Positions 37,938 through 46,704 of a DNA stretch of 64,000 nucleotides are shown here, piece by piece. Origin of the DNA: Streptomyces sp. CHD11. GTDB lineage: Bacteria; Actinomycetota; Actinomycetes; Streptomycetales; Streptomycetaceae. The notes under the pieces were generated by a model, which did no database searches, was not told the DNA's origin, and saw only the letters and a list, made by a program, of their open reading frames with translations. Both the position numbers and the translations under genes were made by a program. Numbering within the stretch: position 1 is the first letter of the stretch; the number at the start of each line of letters is the position of its first letter. Location: the NCBI RefSeq assembly GCF_018638295.1, contig NZ_JABTTS010000021.1:1-64000 (forward strand), given 5' to 3'.

Positions 37938-38786
37938 GTGATGAGCGGCACCGAGAGCCCCGCCGCGCGCCTCCAGGCGCTCTTCGAGGGGCACCGGCTG
38001 ACGCCGACCCAGCGGCGCATCGCGCACAGCATGGTGCGGCGGGCCGTCGACGTGCCGTTCCTGTCCAGCGTGGAGCTGGCCGAGCTGGCCGGGGTCAGCC
38101 AGCCGTCCGTGACCCGGTTCGCCGTCGCCCTCGGCTTCGACGGCTACCCCGCCCTGCGCCGGCATCTGCGCGAGGTCGCGCCGTCCGCCGAACCCCCGCC
38201 GGAGACCGGCTCGTACAACGAGTACCAGCAGGCCGTCGAGGCCGAGATCGAGAACCTGCGCCACCTCGCGGAGGCACTGGGCGACGCCGGGCCCGTGCGG
38301 CGGGCGGGACGGGTCCTCGCGGACAGCCGCCCGCTGCCCGTACTGGGGCTGCGGGCCGCCGCGGCACAGGCACACGGGTTCGCCTACTTCGCCGCCAAGG
38401 TCCACCCGGACGTACGGCTGCTCAACGAGGGCGGCACGATGCTCCACGACCGGATCGACGCCGCCGCCCGCGCCGGGGCGAGCGCCCTCCTCTGTTTCGC
38501 GCTGCCCCGCCACCCCCGCGAGGTCGTCGACGCCCTCGCCCACGCCAAGGAGACGGGCCTGACGGTCGTCACCGTCGCCGACTCCCCGTTCGCACCGGTC
38601 GCCAAGGTGTCCGACCTGCTGCTGCCCGCCGCCGTCGGCACCGGGCTGGCCTTCGACACGGCGTGCGCGCCGATGCTGCTGGGCCGGGTGCTGCTGGAGG
38701 CGATGTGCGACGACCTGCCCGACGCGCAGGCACGGCTGGAGGAGTTCGACGCGAAGGCGGCGGCGCGCGGGCTGTTCGTGGACTGA
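37938..38786 (+). CDS. MurR/RpiR family transcriptional regulator
   Basis: 282 residues. An N-terminal RpiR-type helix-turn-helix (about 1-77, LTPTQRRIAHSMVRRA; ELAELAGVSQPSVTRFAVALGF) is followed by a SIS sugar-phosphate-binding domain (about 115-250, PVLGLRAAAAQAHGFAYF; LLCFALPRHPREVVDAL). It should repress or activate genes in response to a sugar phosphate or a wall-derived sugar. GTG 37938 is placed 7 nt after gaggggg; ATG 37941 is equally possible. A GTAT-N6-ATAC palindrome at 37868-37881, about 55 bp upstream, overlaps a -10-like TATAAC. The target may include the divergent LCP gene (inference). Confidence 0.9.
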   Translation: MMSGTESPAARLQALFEGHRLTPTQRRIAHSMVRRAVDVPFLSSVELAELAGVSQPSVTRFAVALGFDGYPALRRHLREVAPSAEPPPETGSYNEYQQAVEAEIENLRHLAEALGDAGPVRRAGRVLADSRPLPVLGLRAAAAQAHGFAYFAAKVHPDVRLLNEGGTMLHDRIDAAARAGASALLCFALPRHPREVVDALAHAKETGLTVVTVADSPFAPVAKVSDLLLPAAVGTGLAFDTACAPMLLGRVLLEAMCDDLPDAQARLEEFDAKAAARGLFVD

Positions 38787-38880
38787 CGAGGCGCCGTCCG
38801 CCGCGCGTCTTCTCAGATTCGTCTCACCTGGGGTCGCTAATCTTCCGTGTCCATCGGCAGATCGAGACGGGAGGCCGGAC

Positions 38881-39465
38881 ATGACACGCGGAGGACAGGG
38901 ACTGGCCCGGGTGGCCGTCGTCGTGAGGGCGGGGGCGGCACCCCTGTGGTGGCTGGGAGTCGCCGCCGCGGGTATCGGGGTGCTGGTGCCCGGACTGACC
39001 GGGCGCCGGATCGGCGTGCTGGCGGGCGCCGCGCTGTTCGTCGTGACGGCGGCCGCCGCGGCGTACGCGGGGCGGGGACGGTATCGCGCGCTGGCCGGAC
39101 AGGCGGCGCGGGCGGGCAAGCACGATGTGCTCCAGGACCGCGCGGTGACCGTGCGCAACTGGCGCCGGGCGCACCGCTGGTGGCTGCTGCTCGCCTTCCT
39201 CGCCGGCCTGGGCGCGTCCTTCGCCGCGCCCGCCGCCGGCGGTCTGGTGCTCGCCGGCGGCGGGGTCGGCCTGTGGCTGAAGGCGTTGTGGATCGGGCGT
39301 CTGGAGCAGGACGGCGAGGTGCTGTTGTGGGTGCGTGTCGACTGGCTGCGTGCGGGGGCGGGGCGGCCCGCCGGCAAGCGGGTCAAGGCGTACCGTGCCA
39401 CGGGGGTCGCGGCGGGTGACGCGGCGCCGGGGGGATCGCGGCGGAGGGTCGCGGCGGCGGCCTGA
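38881..39465 (+). CDS. Membrane protein of unknown function
   Basis: 194 residues with four hydrophobic segments: about 20-38, 44-62, 98-112 and 117-134. A charged cytoplasmic loop (RGRYRALAGQAARAGKHD) lies between the second and third, and a basic tail (GKRVKAYRATG) follows the last. No recognised domain. GC bias in the third position supports a real gene. ATG 38881 follows gggagg. It is convergent with the decarboxylase-like gene. Confidence 0.8.
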   Translation: MTRGGQGLARVAVVVRAGAAPLWWLGVAAAGIGVLVPGLTGRRIGVLAGAALFVVTAAAAAYAGRGRYRALAGQAARAGKHDVLQDRAVTVRNWRRAHRWWLLLAFLAGLGASFAAPAAGGLVLAGGGVGLWLKALWIGRLEQDGEVLLWVRVDWLRAGAGRPAGKRVKAYRATGVAAGDAAPGGSRRRVAAAA

Positions 39466-39493
39466 TCGGTTCCGCCTGGTCAGGAGGGCCTGG

Positions 39494-40915
39494 TCAGGAG
39501 GGGAGGGCGGTGAGGGCGTCGGTGTGGGTGGTGCCTGACTCGGCGACTATCTCCTCGATGGTCTGGGCGCGGCGTACGGTCGCGAAGGTGATGGCGCCGG
39601 TGCTGTCCGGGACGAAGCCGTGGATGGCCGGCCGGGGGAGCGAGTTGTACGCGTAGTGGTGGGCGAAGTAGTACGCGCCCGTGTCCAGTGCCGCCGCGTA
39701 GTCACCCTGTTCCAGCAGCGGCAGCTCCTGGCCCCGGGCGAGCAGGTCGCCCGCGAAACAGGCCGGCCCCGCCACGTCCTGCGTCACCGCCGGCCCCTCC
39801 TTGGGCCGCCCCTTCGCGTCGTACGCGGCGATCCTCAGCGGCCACGACTCCGGCGCGTACACCGTCCGCGTCGCCACCTGCACGCCCGCGTGCGTCACCG
39901 CGACCGGACGCCCGCCCGCGCTCTTGGCGTACTCCACGCGCGCGACCACCGTGCCGTGCTTGGCCAGCAGTGACCGGCCGAACTCGGTCACCAGCCCGTA
40001 CCGCCCGTCGAACAGCCCCGGGACGGTCTCGCGCAGCACCCGCGCGTACTGCCCGTACGTCGGAGTGCTCGCCTCGGACGCGAAGTTCACCGGCAGGCCG
40101 CCGCCGATGTCGAGGGTGTCGACCTGCTGCCGCCCCGCCCGCCGGTTGATCTCCTCCGCCAGCGCGTACGCCTCCGAGACTCCCCTCGCCATCATCGGCA
40201 GGGCGACACCCTGGGAACCGGAGTGGGTGTGCAGCCGGGTCAGCCACGGCCGGTCCAGGTACGCCCGCACCACCCACTCCCGTGCCCCTTCGTCGCGCAG
40301 CGCCACCCCGAACTTGGAGGTCGCCGTCGCCGTGGACAGCGCCTCGATGGCACCACCGCCGACCTGCGGATTCACCCGGATACCGATGGGGGAGCGGGAG
40401 CCGGACCCGGCCACCAGGGCGTCGAGACGCTCCAGCTCCTGCGGATTGTCCACGTTGACGGCAATGCCCAGCGCCAGTGCCTCCCGCAGTTCGGCGGGCG
40501 TCTTGGCGGGTGAGTCGAGAACCGTCCGCTCCGGTTCGACCCCCGCGGCCCGGGCGAGCGCCAGCTCACCCGGGCTCGCCACCTCGGCGCCGATGCCCTC
40601 CTCGCGCAGCAGCCGAAGCACCGGCACCAGCGGGCTCGCCTTCACCGCGAAGGCGTGCAGCACGGGTGTGCCGGGCGCCGTCACCGCGTCGAACGCCGCC
40701 CGCAGCCCGGCCGCCGACTCCCGGATACCGGTCACGTCGAGCAGTGCCACCAGGGGAACGTCGGCGTCGAGCAGTCCCTGTTCCACGGCGGCCCGCACCG
40801 CCTCGTGCCGGCGGGCCGCCCGCCCGGTGCCCTGGGGGTCCACCTCGTCCGTCGATCCGTATCCGTGAGCCACGGTGTCGTCCGTCCCGTCGGTGTTCTC
40901 CATGTTCGCGCGCAT
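39494..40915 (-). CDS. PLP-dependent (type III fold) decarboxylase, LysA-like
   Basis: 473 residues. The alanine-racemase-like barrel has the PLP lysine in HAFAVKASPLVPVL, the substrate/PLP stretch RLHTHSGSQG, the phosphate loop DIGGGLPVNF, and the C-terminal beta domain with CFAGDLLARGQELPLLEQGDY and AYYFAHHYAYNS. Relatives are diaminopimelate, ornithine/arginine and related decarboxylases. The CxxxD (CFAGD) element and EQGDYAA favour the diaminopimelate-decarboxylase-like group. It is not next to lysine or arginine genes, so the substrate is open. It is divergent from hutU across 120 bp, so a link with histidine catabolism is possible. The start is uncertain: ATG 40915, TTG 40927 or ATG 40903. 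Confidence 0.85.
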   Translation of the reverse strand: MRANMENTDGTDDTVAHGYGSTDEVDPQGTGRAARRHEAVRAAVEQGLLDADVPLVALLDVTGIRESAAGLRAAFDAVTAPGTPVLHAFAVKASPLVPVLRLLREEGIGAEVASPGELALARAAGVEPERTVLDSPAKTPAELREALALGIAVNVDNPQELERLDALVAGSGSRSPIGIRVNPQVGGGAIEALSTATATSKFGVALRDEGAREWVVRAYLDRPWLTRLHTHSGSQGVALPMMARGVSEAYALAEEINRRAGRQQVDTLDIGGGLPVNFASEASTPTYGQYARVLRETVPGLFDGRYGLVTEFGRSLLAKHGTVVARVEYAKSAGGRPVAVTHAGVQVATRTVYAPESWPLRIAAYDAKGRPKEGPAVTQDVAGPACFAGDLLARGQELPLLEQGDYAAALDTGAYYFAHHYAYNSLPRPAIHGFVPDSTGAITFATVRRAQTIEEIVAESGTTHTDALTALPS

Positions 40916-40964
40916 ACATCCAGCCAAACATCCCCCGTACGGACGTGCTGACGCACCCCCTGTC

Positions 40965-41027
40965 TTGACTAGTCCTATTCAGCGTTCGAGGATGTGAATA
41001 TCTGCAGTAATCATCCGCAGTTCACAG
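40965..41027 (+). promoter_or_regulatory. Candidate hut promoter and operator
   Basis: TTGACT (40965-40970) could be a -35, with AGGATG (40989-40994) as -10 (18-bp spacer). Just downstream lies an imperfect inverted repeat with arms tgaatatctgc and gcagttca, tgaa...ttca enclosing ctgc...gcag. It ends just before the caggaggc RBS of hutU. It could bind a hut regulator. Confidence 0.35.
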
Positions 41028-41037
41028 GAGGCACACC

Positions 41038-42720
41038 ATGGCCGGACCCGGATCCGCAGGCGGACCACGTCCCGTCCGAGCGCCGCGCGGCACCACCCGG
41101 AGCGCCCTGGGCTGGCAGCAGGAGGCCGCCCTGCGGATGCTGCAGAACAACCTCGACCCGGAGGTCGCCGAGCACCCCGACAAGCTCGTCGTCTACGGCG
41201 GCACCGGCAAGGCGGCCCGCGACTGGCGGTCCTTCGACGCCATGGTGCGCACGCTGCGGACCCTCAAGCAGGACGAGACGATGCTCGTCCAGTCCGGCCG
41301 CCCCGTCGGTGTCATGCAGACCCACGAGTGGGCCCCGCGTGTCCTCATCGCCAACTCCCACCTCGTCGGCGACTGGGCCACCTGGGAGGAGTTCCGCCGC
41401 CTGGAGGCCCTCGGCCTGACCATGTACGGGCAGATGACCGCCGGCTCCTGGATCTACATCGGCACCCAGGGCATCCTCCAGGGCACCTACGAGACCTTCG
41501 CCGCCGTCGCCGCCAAGAGGTTCGGGGGCACCCTCGCCGGAACCATCACCCTCACCGCCGGCCTCGGCGGCATGGGCGGCGCCCAGCCGCTCGCCGTGAC
41601 GATGAACGACGGCGTCGTGATCTGCGCCGACTGCGACCCGCGCGCGATCGAGCGCCGCATCGAGCACCGGTACCTGGACGTACGGGCCGACTCGCTCGAC
41701 CACGCCCTGGAACTGGCCGTGGAGGCCCGGGACCGGCGGCGGCCGCTGTCCATCGGCGTCCTCGGCAACGCCGCCGACCTGGTTCCGCGGGCGCTCGCCA
41801 TGGGCGCCCCCGTCGACATCGTCACCGACCAGACCTCCGCCCACGACCCCCTGGCGTACCTCCCGGCCGGCATCGCCTTCGAGGACATGGCCGACGCCGC
41901 CGCGAAGGACCCGGCCGGCTTCACCACCCGCGCCCGCGAGTCCATGGCCCGGCACGTCGAGGCGATGGTCGGCTTCCAGGATGCCGGTGCCGAGGTGTTC
42001 GACTACGGCAACTCGATCCGCGGTGAGGCACAACTCGCCGGATACAGTCGCGCCTTCGCCTTCCCGGGGTTCGTGCCGGCCTACATCCGGCCGCTGTTCT
42101 GCGAGGGCAAGGGCCCGTTCCGCTGGGCCGCGCTGTCCGGTGACCCGGCCGACATCGCCAGGACCGACCGGGCGATCCTGGAGCTCTTCCCGGAGAACGA
42201 GTCCCTGGCCCGCTGGATCGGACTGGCGGGGGAGCGGGTCCGCTTCCAGGGACTCCCGGCCCGCATCTGCTGGCTCGGGTACGGCGAGCGCGACAGGGCC
42301 GGTGAGCGGTTCAACGACATGGTGGCGAGCGGCGAGCTGGCCGCGCCGGTCGTCATCGGGCGGGACCACCTCGACTGCGGATCGGTGGCGTCGCCCTACC
42401 GGGAGACGGAGGCGATGCTGGACGGCTCCGACGCGATCGCCGACTGGCCGCTGCTGAACGCCATGGTGAACGTGGCGTCCGGGGCGTCGTGGGTGTCCGT
42501 CCACCACGGTGGGGGCGTGGGCATGGGACGCTCCCTGCACGCCGGGCAGGTGACGGTGGCCGACGGGACGGCGCTGGCGGGGGAGAAGATCCGGCGGGTG
42601 CTGACGAACGACCCCGGGATGGGAGTCATCCGGCATGTCGACGCCGGGTACGACATCGCGGAGTCGGTGGCGGGCGAGCGGGGCGTACGGGTGCCGATGC
42701 GTGAGGGTGACCCGGCATGA
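41038..42720 (+). CDS. hutU: Urocanate hydratase
   Basis: 560 residues. It converts urocanate to imidazolone propionate with tightly bound NAD+ (step 2 of histidine breakdown). Family signatures: LVVYGGTGKAARDW, MLVQSGRPVGVMQTHEWAPRVL, GQMTAGSWIYIGTQGILQGT, the NAD-site TLTAGLGGMGGAQPLA, and near the C-terminus HHGGGVGMGRSLHAG. The RBS caggaggc precedes ATG 41038. It heads a four-gene operon and overlaps the next gene by ATGA. Confidence 0.97.
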   Translation: MAGPGSAGGPRPVRAPRGTTRSALGWQQEAALRMLQNNLDPEVAEHPDKLVVYGGTGKAARDWRSFDAMVRTLRTLKQDETMLVQSGRPVGVMQTHEWAPRVLIANSHLVGDWATWEEFRRLEALGLTMYGQMTAGSWIYIGTQGILQGTYETFAAVAAKRFGGTLAGTITLTAGLGGMGGAQPLAVTMNDGVVICADCDPRAIERRIEHRYLDVRADSLDHALELAVEARDRRRPLSIGVLGNAADLVPRALAMGAPVDIVTDQTSAHDPLAYLPAGIAFEDMADAAAKDPAGFTTRARESMARHVEAMVGFQDAGAEVFDYGNSIRGEAQLAGYSRAFAFPGFVPAYIRPLFCEGKGPFRWAALSGDPADIARTDRAILELFPENESLARWIGLAGERVRFQGLPARICWLGYGERDRAGERFNDMVASGELAAPVVIGRDHLDCGSVASPYRETEAMLDGSDAIADWPLLNAMVNVASGASWVSVHHGGGVGMGRSLHAGQVTVADGTALAGEKIRRVLTNDPGMGVIRHVDAGYDIAESVAGERGVRVPMREGDPA

Positions 42721-44045
42721 GTGAGGGCAACGGTGGCTCCCCGGTGGGGACGGGCGGATGGTCACCGCCCTCCACGGCTCCGACCCGGCCCGCCGCCCTT
42801 CCCGGCGGGGCGCGGGCCGGCCGGGGGGACGGATTCCACGCGATGTGGAGTCAGTTGCTGCCCATCGGGCGCGACGCGGGTTCCGGTGGGTACCGGCGGT
42901 TCGCCTGGACCAGGGCCGACTCCGACTGCCGGGCCTGGTTCGAGGAGCAGGCCCGCAGCCGGCGGCTGGCCTGTGAGGTCGACCGGAACGGCAACCAGTG
43001 GGCCTGGCTCGGCGACCCCGCGCGGGGGAACGCCGTGGTCACCGGGTCGCACCTCGACTCCGTGCCGGACGGCGGAGCCTTCGACGGACCCCTCGGCGTC
43101 GTGTCCGCCTTCGCCGCCCTCGACGAGCTGCGCCGCCGAGGTGTGCCCCTCACCCGGCCGCTCGGCATCGTCAACTTCGGGGACGAGGAGGGCGCGCGGT
43201 TCGGGCTCGCCTGCGTCGGTTCACGGCTCACCGCGGGCGTGCTCACGGCCGGGCAGGCCCGCCGGCTCACCGACGCCGACGGCGTCACGCTCCCGCGGGC
43301 CATGGAGGCCGCCGGCTACGACCCCGACGCCATCGGCGCCGACCCCGGGCGGCTGGACCGCATCGGCGCCTTCGTCGAACTCCATGTCGAGCAGGGACGT
43401 GCCCTGGACCTGTCCGGCGACCGTATCGGCATCGCGTCCGCCATCTGGCCGCACGGCCGCTGGCGGTTCGACTTCCGCGGGGAGGCCAACCACGCCGGCA
43501 CCACCCGGCTCGCGGACCGCCGCGACCCCATGCTGCCGTACGCCGAGACCGTCCTCGCCGCCCGCATCGAGGCGGAACCCGCCGGTGCCGTCGCCACCTT
43601 CGGCAAGATCGCCGTCGAACCGAACGGCGTCAACGCCATCCCCTCCCTGGTGCGCGGCTGGCTCGACTCCCGCGCCGCCGACCAGGAGCGCCTGGACGCC
43701 GTGGTCGCCGGCGTGGAACAGGCGGCACGCGCCCGTGCCGCCGCCCACGGCGTGCACCTCGACGTCGAACGCGAGTCCTTCACGCCCGTCGTCGAGTTCG
43801 ACCACGCCCTGCGTGACGAACTCGCCGGCATCCTGGGCAGCGAGACCGGCATCGAGGTGCCCGTCCTCGGTACCGGTGCCGGACACGACGCCGGGATCCT
43901 CTCCGGACGCGTGCCGACCGCCATGCTGTTCGTGCGCAACCCCACCGGCGTCTCGCACTCCCCGGCCGAGTACGCGACCGAGGACGACTGCGTGGCCGGG
44001 GTCCTCGCCCTCGCCGACGTACTGGAAGGACTGTCCCGCACGTGA
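42717..44045 (+). CDS. M20-family amidohydrolase (allantoate amidohydrolase/carbamoylase type) in the hut operon
   Basis: 442 residues. Dimetal peptidase M20 features: VTGSHLDSVPDGGAFDG (His/Asp ligands), NFGDEEGARFG (Glu-Glu), VELHVEQGRALD (His), dimerisation-lid motif GEANHAGTTRLADRRD, and the C-terminal GVSHSPAEY His. The family hydrolyses N-carbamoyl or N-formyl-type amides (allantoate, N-carbamoyl amino acids). No purine-catabolism gene is near. It is translationally coupled on both sides (ATGA with hutU, GTGA with hutF), and no hutG-type deformylase is present, so it may be the N-formylglutamate deformylase that completes the pathway. That is inference from context. Confidence 0.92.
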   Translation: MSEGNGGSPVGTGGWSPPSTAPTRPAALPGGARAGRGDGFHAMWSQLLPIGRDAGSGGYRRFAWTRADSDCRAWFEEQARSRRLACEVDRNGNQWAWLGDPARGNAVVTGSHLDSVPDGGAFDGPLGVVSAFAALDELRRRGVPLTRPLGIVNFGDEEGARFGLACVGSRLTAGVLTAGQARRLTDADGVTLPRAMEAAGYDPDAIGADPGRLDRIGAFVELHVEQGRALDLSGDRIGIASAIWPHGRWRFDFRGEANHAGTTRLADRRDPMLPYAETVLAARIEAEPAGAVATFGKIAVEPNGVNAIPSLVRGWLDSRAADQERLDAVVAGVEQAARARAAAHGVHLDVERESFTPVVEFDHALRDELAGILGSETGIEVPVLGTGAGHDAGILSGRVPTAMLFVRNPTGVSHSPAEYATEDDCVAGVLALADVLEGLSRT

Positions 44046-45379
44046 CCAAGCGGACCTACTGGGCGGAACACGCGTGGCTGGAGGGTGATGTCGAGCCGGG
44101 TGTGGCGCTCGACATCGCCGACGGCCGCGTCACCGCGGTCCACAAGGCGACACCCGTTCCGCCGCCCGGCGCGGAGGTACTGCCCGGCCTCACGATGCCG
44201 GGCCTGGCCAACAGCCACAGCCACGCTTTCCACCGGGCGCTGCGCGGCACCGTCCAGGCGGGTTCCGGGACCTTCTGGACGTGGCGCGAGACCATGTACG
44301 CCACGGCCGGCCGGCTGACCCCGGACACGTACCACGCCCTCGCCCGGGCGGTATACGCCGAGATGGCGCTGGCCGGCATCACCACCGTCGGCGAGTTCCA
44401 CTACGTCCACCACGCTCCCGGCGGCACGCCCTACGCCGACCCCAACGCCATGGGCGAGGCGCTCCTCGCGGCCGCCGCCGAGGCCGGTATCCGGATCACC
44501 CTCCTCGACACCGCCTATCTCTCCTCCGGCTTCGGACAGCCGCCCACCACCCCTCAGCTCCGCTTCTCCGACGGCGACGCGGACGCCTGGGCCGAACGCT
44601 GTTCCGTCCTCGAGGAACGGGATCACGCACGGATCGGTGCGGCGATCCACTCCGTCCGGGCCGTACCGGCACAGCAGCTGGCGACCGTGGCGCGGTGGGC
44701 GCGGGAGCGGCGGGCCCCGCTCCATGTGCATCTGTCCGAGCAGACCGCCGAGAACGACGCCTGCCGCGAGATCCACGGCTGCACCCCGGCCCAGCTCCTG
44801 GCCCTGCACGGCGTCCTCGGACCGCGCACCACCGGTGTCCACAACACCCATCTCACCGCCGAGGACATCTCCCTGATCGGCGGCAGCGGCACCGGGACCT
44901 GTATGTGCCCGACGACCGAACGGGACCTCGCCGACGGCATCGGCCCCGCCGCGGCCCTGCAGAACGAGGGCTCCCCGCTCTGTCTCGGCTCCGACAGCCA
45001 CGCCGTGATCGACCTGCTCGAAGAGGCGCGCGCGATGGAGCTGAACGAGCGGCTGCGCACCCGCACGCGGGGGCACTGGACGGCCGCCGCGCTGCTGCGG
45101 GCCGCCTCCGCCGACGGACACGCCGCCCTCGGCTGGGACGGCATCGGCACCATCGAGGCCGGGGCACGGGCCGACTTCGTCACCCTCGCCCTCGACTCGG
45201 TCAGAACAGCGGGGCCGCCGCCCGGACTCGGCGCCGAGACGGCCGTATTCGCCGCGACCGCGGCGGACGTACGCCACACGGTCGTGGCGGGCCGTCACGT
45301 CGTACGCGACGGGGCGCACACGCTGGTCCCCGATGTGCCCGCAGCCCTCGCGCGGGCTGTCGAAGCCCTGCGCGCCTGA
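44042..45379 (+). CDS. hutF: Formimidoylglutamate deiminase
   Basis: 445 residues of the amidohydrolase superfamily. It would deiminate N-formimino-L-glutamate to N-formyl-L-glutamate plus ammonia. Motifs: SHSHAFHRALRG near the start (HxH metal site), GEFHYVHH, HVHLSEQTAEN, and the late Asp/Ser site in CLGSDSHAVID. HutF in place of HutG formiminoglutamase indicates the five-step route. GTG 44042 overlaps the previous stop. Confidence 0.94.
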   Translation: MTKRTYWAEHAWLEGDVEPGVALDIADGRVTAVHKATPVPPPGAEVLPGLTMPGLANSHSHAFHRALRGTVQAGSGTFWTWRETMYATAGRLTPDTYHALARAVYAEMALAGITTVGEFHYVHHAPGGTPYADPNAMGEALLAAAAEAGIRITLLDTAYLSSGFGQPPTTPQLRFSDGDADAWAERCSVLEERDHARIGAAIHSVRAVPAQQLATVARWARERRAPLHVHLSEQTAENDACREIHGCTPAQLLALHGVLGPRTTGVHNTHLTAEDISLIGGSGTGTCMCPTTERDLADGIGPAAALQNEGSPLCLGSDSHAVIDLLEEARAMELNERLRTRTRGHWTAAALLRAASADGHAALGWDGIGTIEAGARADFVTLALDSVRTAGPPPGLGAETAVFAATAADVRHTVVAGRHVVRDGAHTLVPDVPAALARAVEALRA

Positions 45380-45399
45380 CGACCACCCATGAGGACACC

Positions 45400-46572
45400 A
45401 TGAGCAGCACCGTCATCAGCAACATCGCCACGCTGGTCACCAACGACCCCTCCCTGGGTGACACCTCTCCCCTCGGCCTGGTCCGGGACGCGGCCGTCGT
45501 CATCGAGGGCGACCGCGTCGTGTGGACCGGTGGATCAAGCAAAGCACCCGCCACCGACAACCGGGTCGACGCAGGGGGGCGGGCGGTCCTCCCGGGCTTC
45601 GTGGACTCCCACTCCCACCTGGTCTTCGCCGGCGACCGCACCGAGGAGTTCAACGCCCGGATGTCGGGCCGCCCGTACAGCGCCGGCGGCATCCGGACGA
45701 CCGTGGCCGCCACCCGGGCCGCGAGCGAGGAGGAGCTGGAGGCCAACCTCACCCGCCACCTCACGGAAGCCCTGCGCCAGGGCACCACGACCCTCGAGAC
45801 CAAGTCGGGGTACGGGCTGACCACCGAGGACGAGGCCCGCGCCCTGCGCCTGGCGGCCCGTCACACCGACGAGGTCACCTTCCTCGGCGCCCACATCGTC
45901 GCTCCGGAGTACGCCGGTGACCCGGCCGGCTACGTCGCCCTGGTCACCGGCGCGATGCTGGACGCCTGCGCGCCGCACGCCCGCTGGATCGACGTCTTCT
46001 GCGAGAAGGGCGCCTTCGACGGCGACCAGGCCCGCGCGATCCTGACCGCGGGCAAGGCGAAGGGCCTGCACCCGCGGATCCACGCCAACCAGCTCTCCTA
46101 CGGCCCCGGAGTGCGGCTCGCCGTCGAGCTCGACGCGGCCAGCGCCGACCACTGCACCCATCTCACCGACGCCGACGTGGACGCCCTCGCGAACAGCCGC
46201 ACGGTTGCCACCCTGCTGCCCGGCGCCGAGTTCTCCACCCGCGCCGACTGGCCGGACGCCCGCCGGCTGCTGGACGCCGGGGCGACGGTCGCGCTGTCCA
46301 CGGACTGCAACCCCGGCTCGTCCTTCACGTCCTCCGTGCCTTTCTGTATCGCCCTCGCGGTACGGGACATGGGGATGACACCGGACGAGGCGGTCTGGTC
46401 GGCCACCGCGGGCGGCGCGGCGGCCCTGCGCCGTGCCGACGTCGGACGGCTGGCCCCGGGCGCGTACGCCGACCTCACGCTTCTCGACGCCCCGAGCCAT
46501 GTGCACCTCGCCTACCGGCCGGGCGTCCCGCTGGTCGCGGGGGTGTGGCGCCGGGGCGTACGCCAGGTGTGA
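45400..46572 (+). CDS. hutI: Imidazolonepropionase
   Basis: 390 residues. It hydrolyses imidazolone propionate to formiminoglutamate (step 3). Amidohydrolase motifs: LPGFVDSHSHLVFAGDRTEEF (HxH), ETKSGYGLTTEDE (substrate loop), HIHANQL-type HPRIHANQLSYG, DHCTHLTD, and ALSTDCNPGSS. It starts 20 bp after hutF behind gagga, and is the last gene of the operon. hutH, needed to make urocanate, is not in the window. Confidence 0.97.
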   Translation: MSSTVISNIATLVTNDPSLGDTSPLGLVRDAAVVIEGDRVVWTGGSSKAPATDNRVDAGGRAVLPGFVDSHSHLVFAGDRTEEFNARMSGRPYSAGGIRTTVAATRAASEEELEANLTRHLTEALRQGTTTLETKSGYGLTTEDEARALRLAARHTDEVTFLGAHIVAPEYAGDPAGYVALVTGAMLDACAPHARWIDVFCEKGAFDGDQARAILTAGKAKGLHPRIHANQLSYGPGVRLAVELDAASADHCTHLTDADVDALANSRTVATLLPGAEFSTRADWPDARRLLDAGATVALSTDCNPGSSFTSSVPFCIALAVRDMGMTPDEAVWSATAGGAAALRRADVGRLAPGAYADLTLLDAPSHVHLAYRPGVPLVAGVWRRGVRQV

Positions 46573-46595
46573 CCGGGCGGCCCGCCGGGAGGGCC

Positions 46596-46636
46596 ACCGG
46601 CCGTCGGGCGGGCGTGAACGGCGTCCGACGGCCGGT
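46596..46636 (+). terminator. Hairpin terminator of the hut operon
   Basis: A perfect 12-bp stem (46596-46607 with 46625-46636) with 17-nt loop, 24 bp after hutI. Confidence 0.6.
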
Positions 46637-46649
46637 CACGGCAGCCGAA

Positions 46650-46677
46650 AGGGGCGGCCCGACCGCGGACCGCCCCT
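46650..46677 (-). terminator. Hairpin terminator of the sigma factor gene
   Basis: AGGGGCGG (46650-46657) pairs with CCGCCCCT (46670-46677). Read on the minus strand it ends in ...CCCCTTTCGG, giving a short U-run after the sigma gene. Confidence 0.55.
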
Positions 46678-46704
46678 GGAGGACGAACACCATCCGGTGA
46701 GGAA

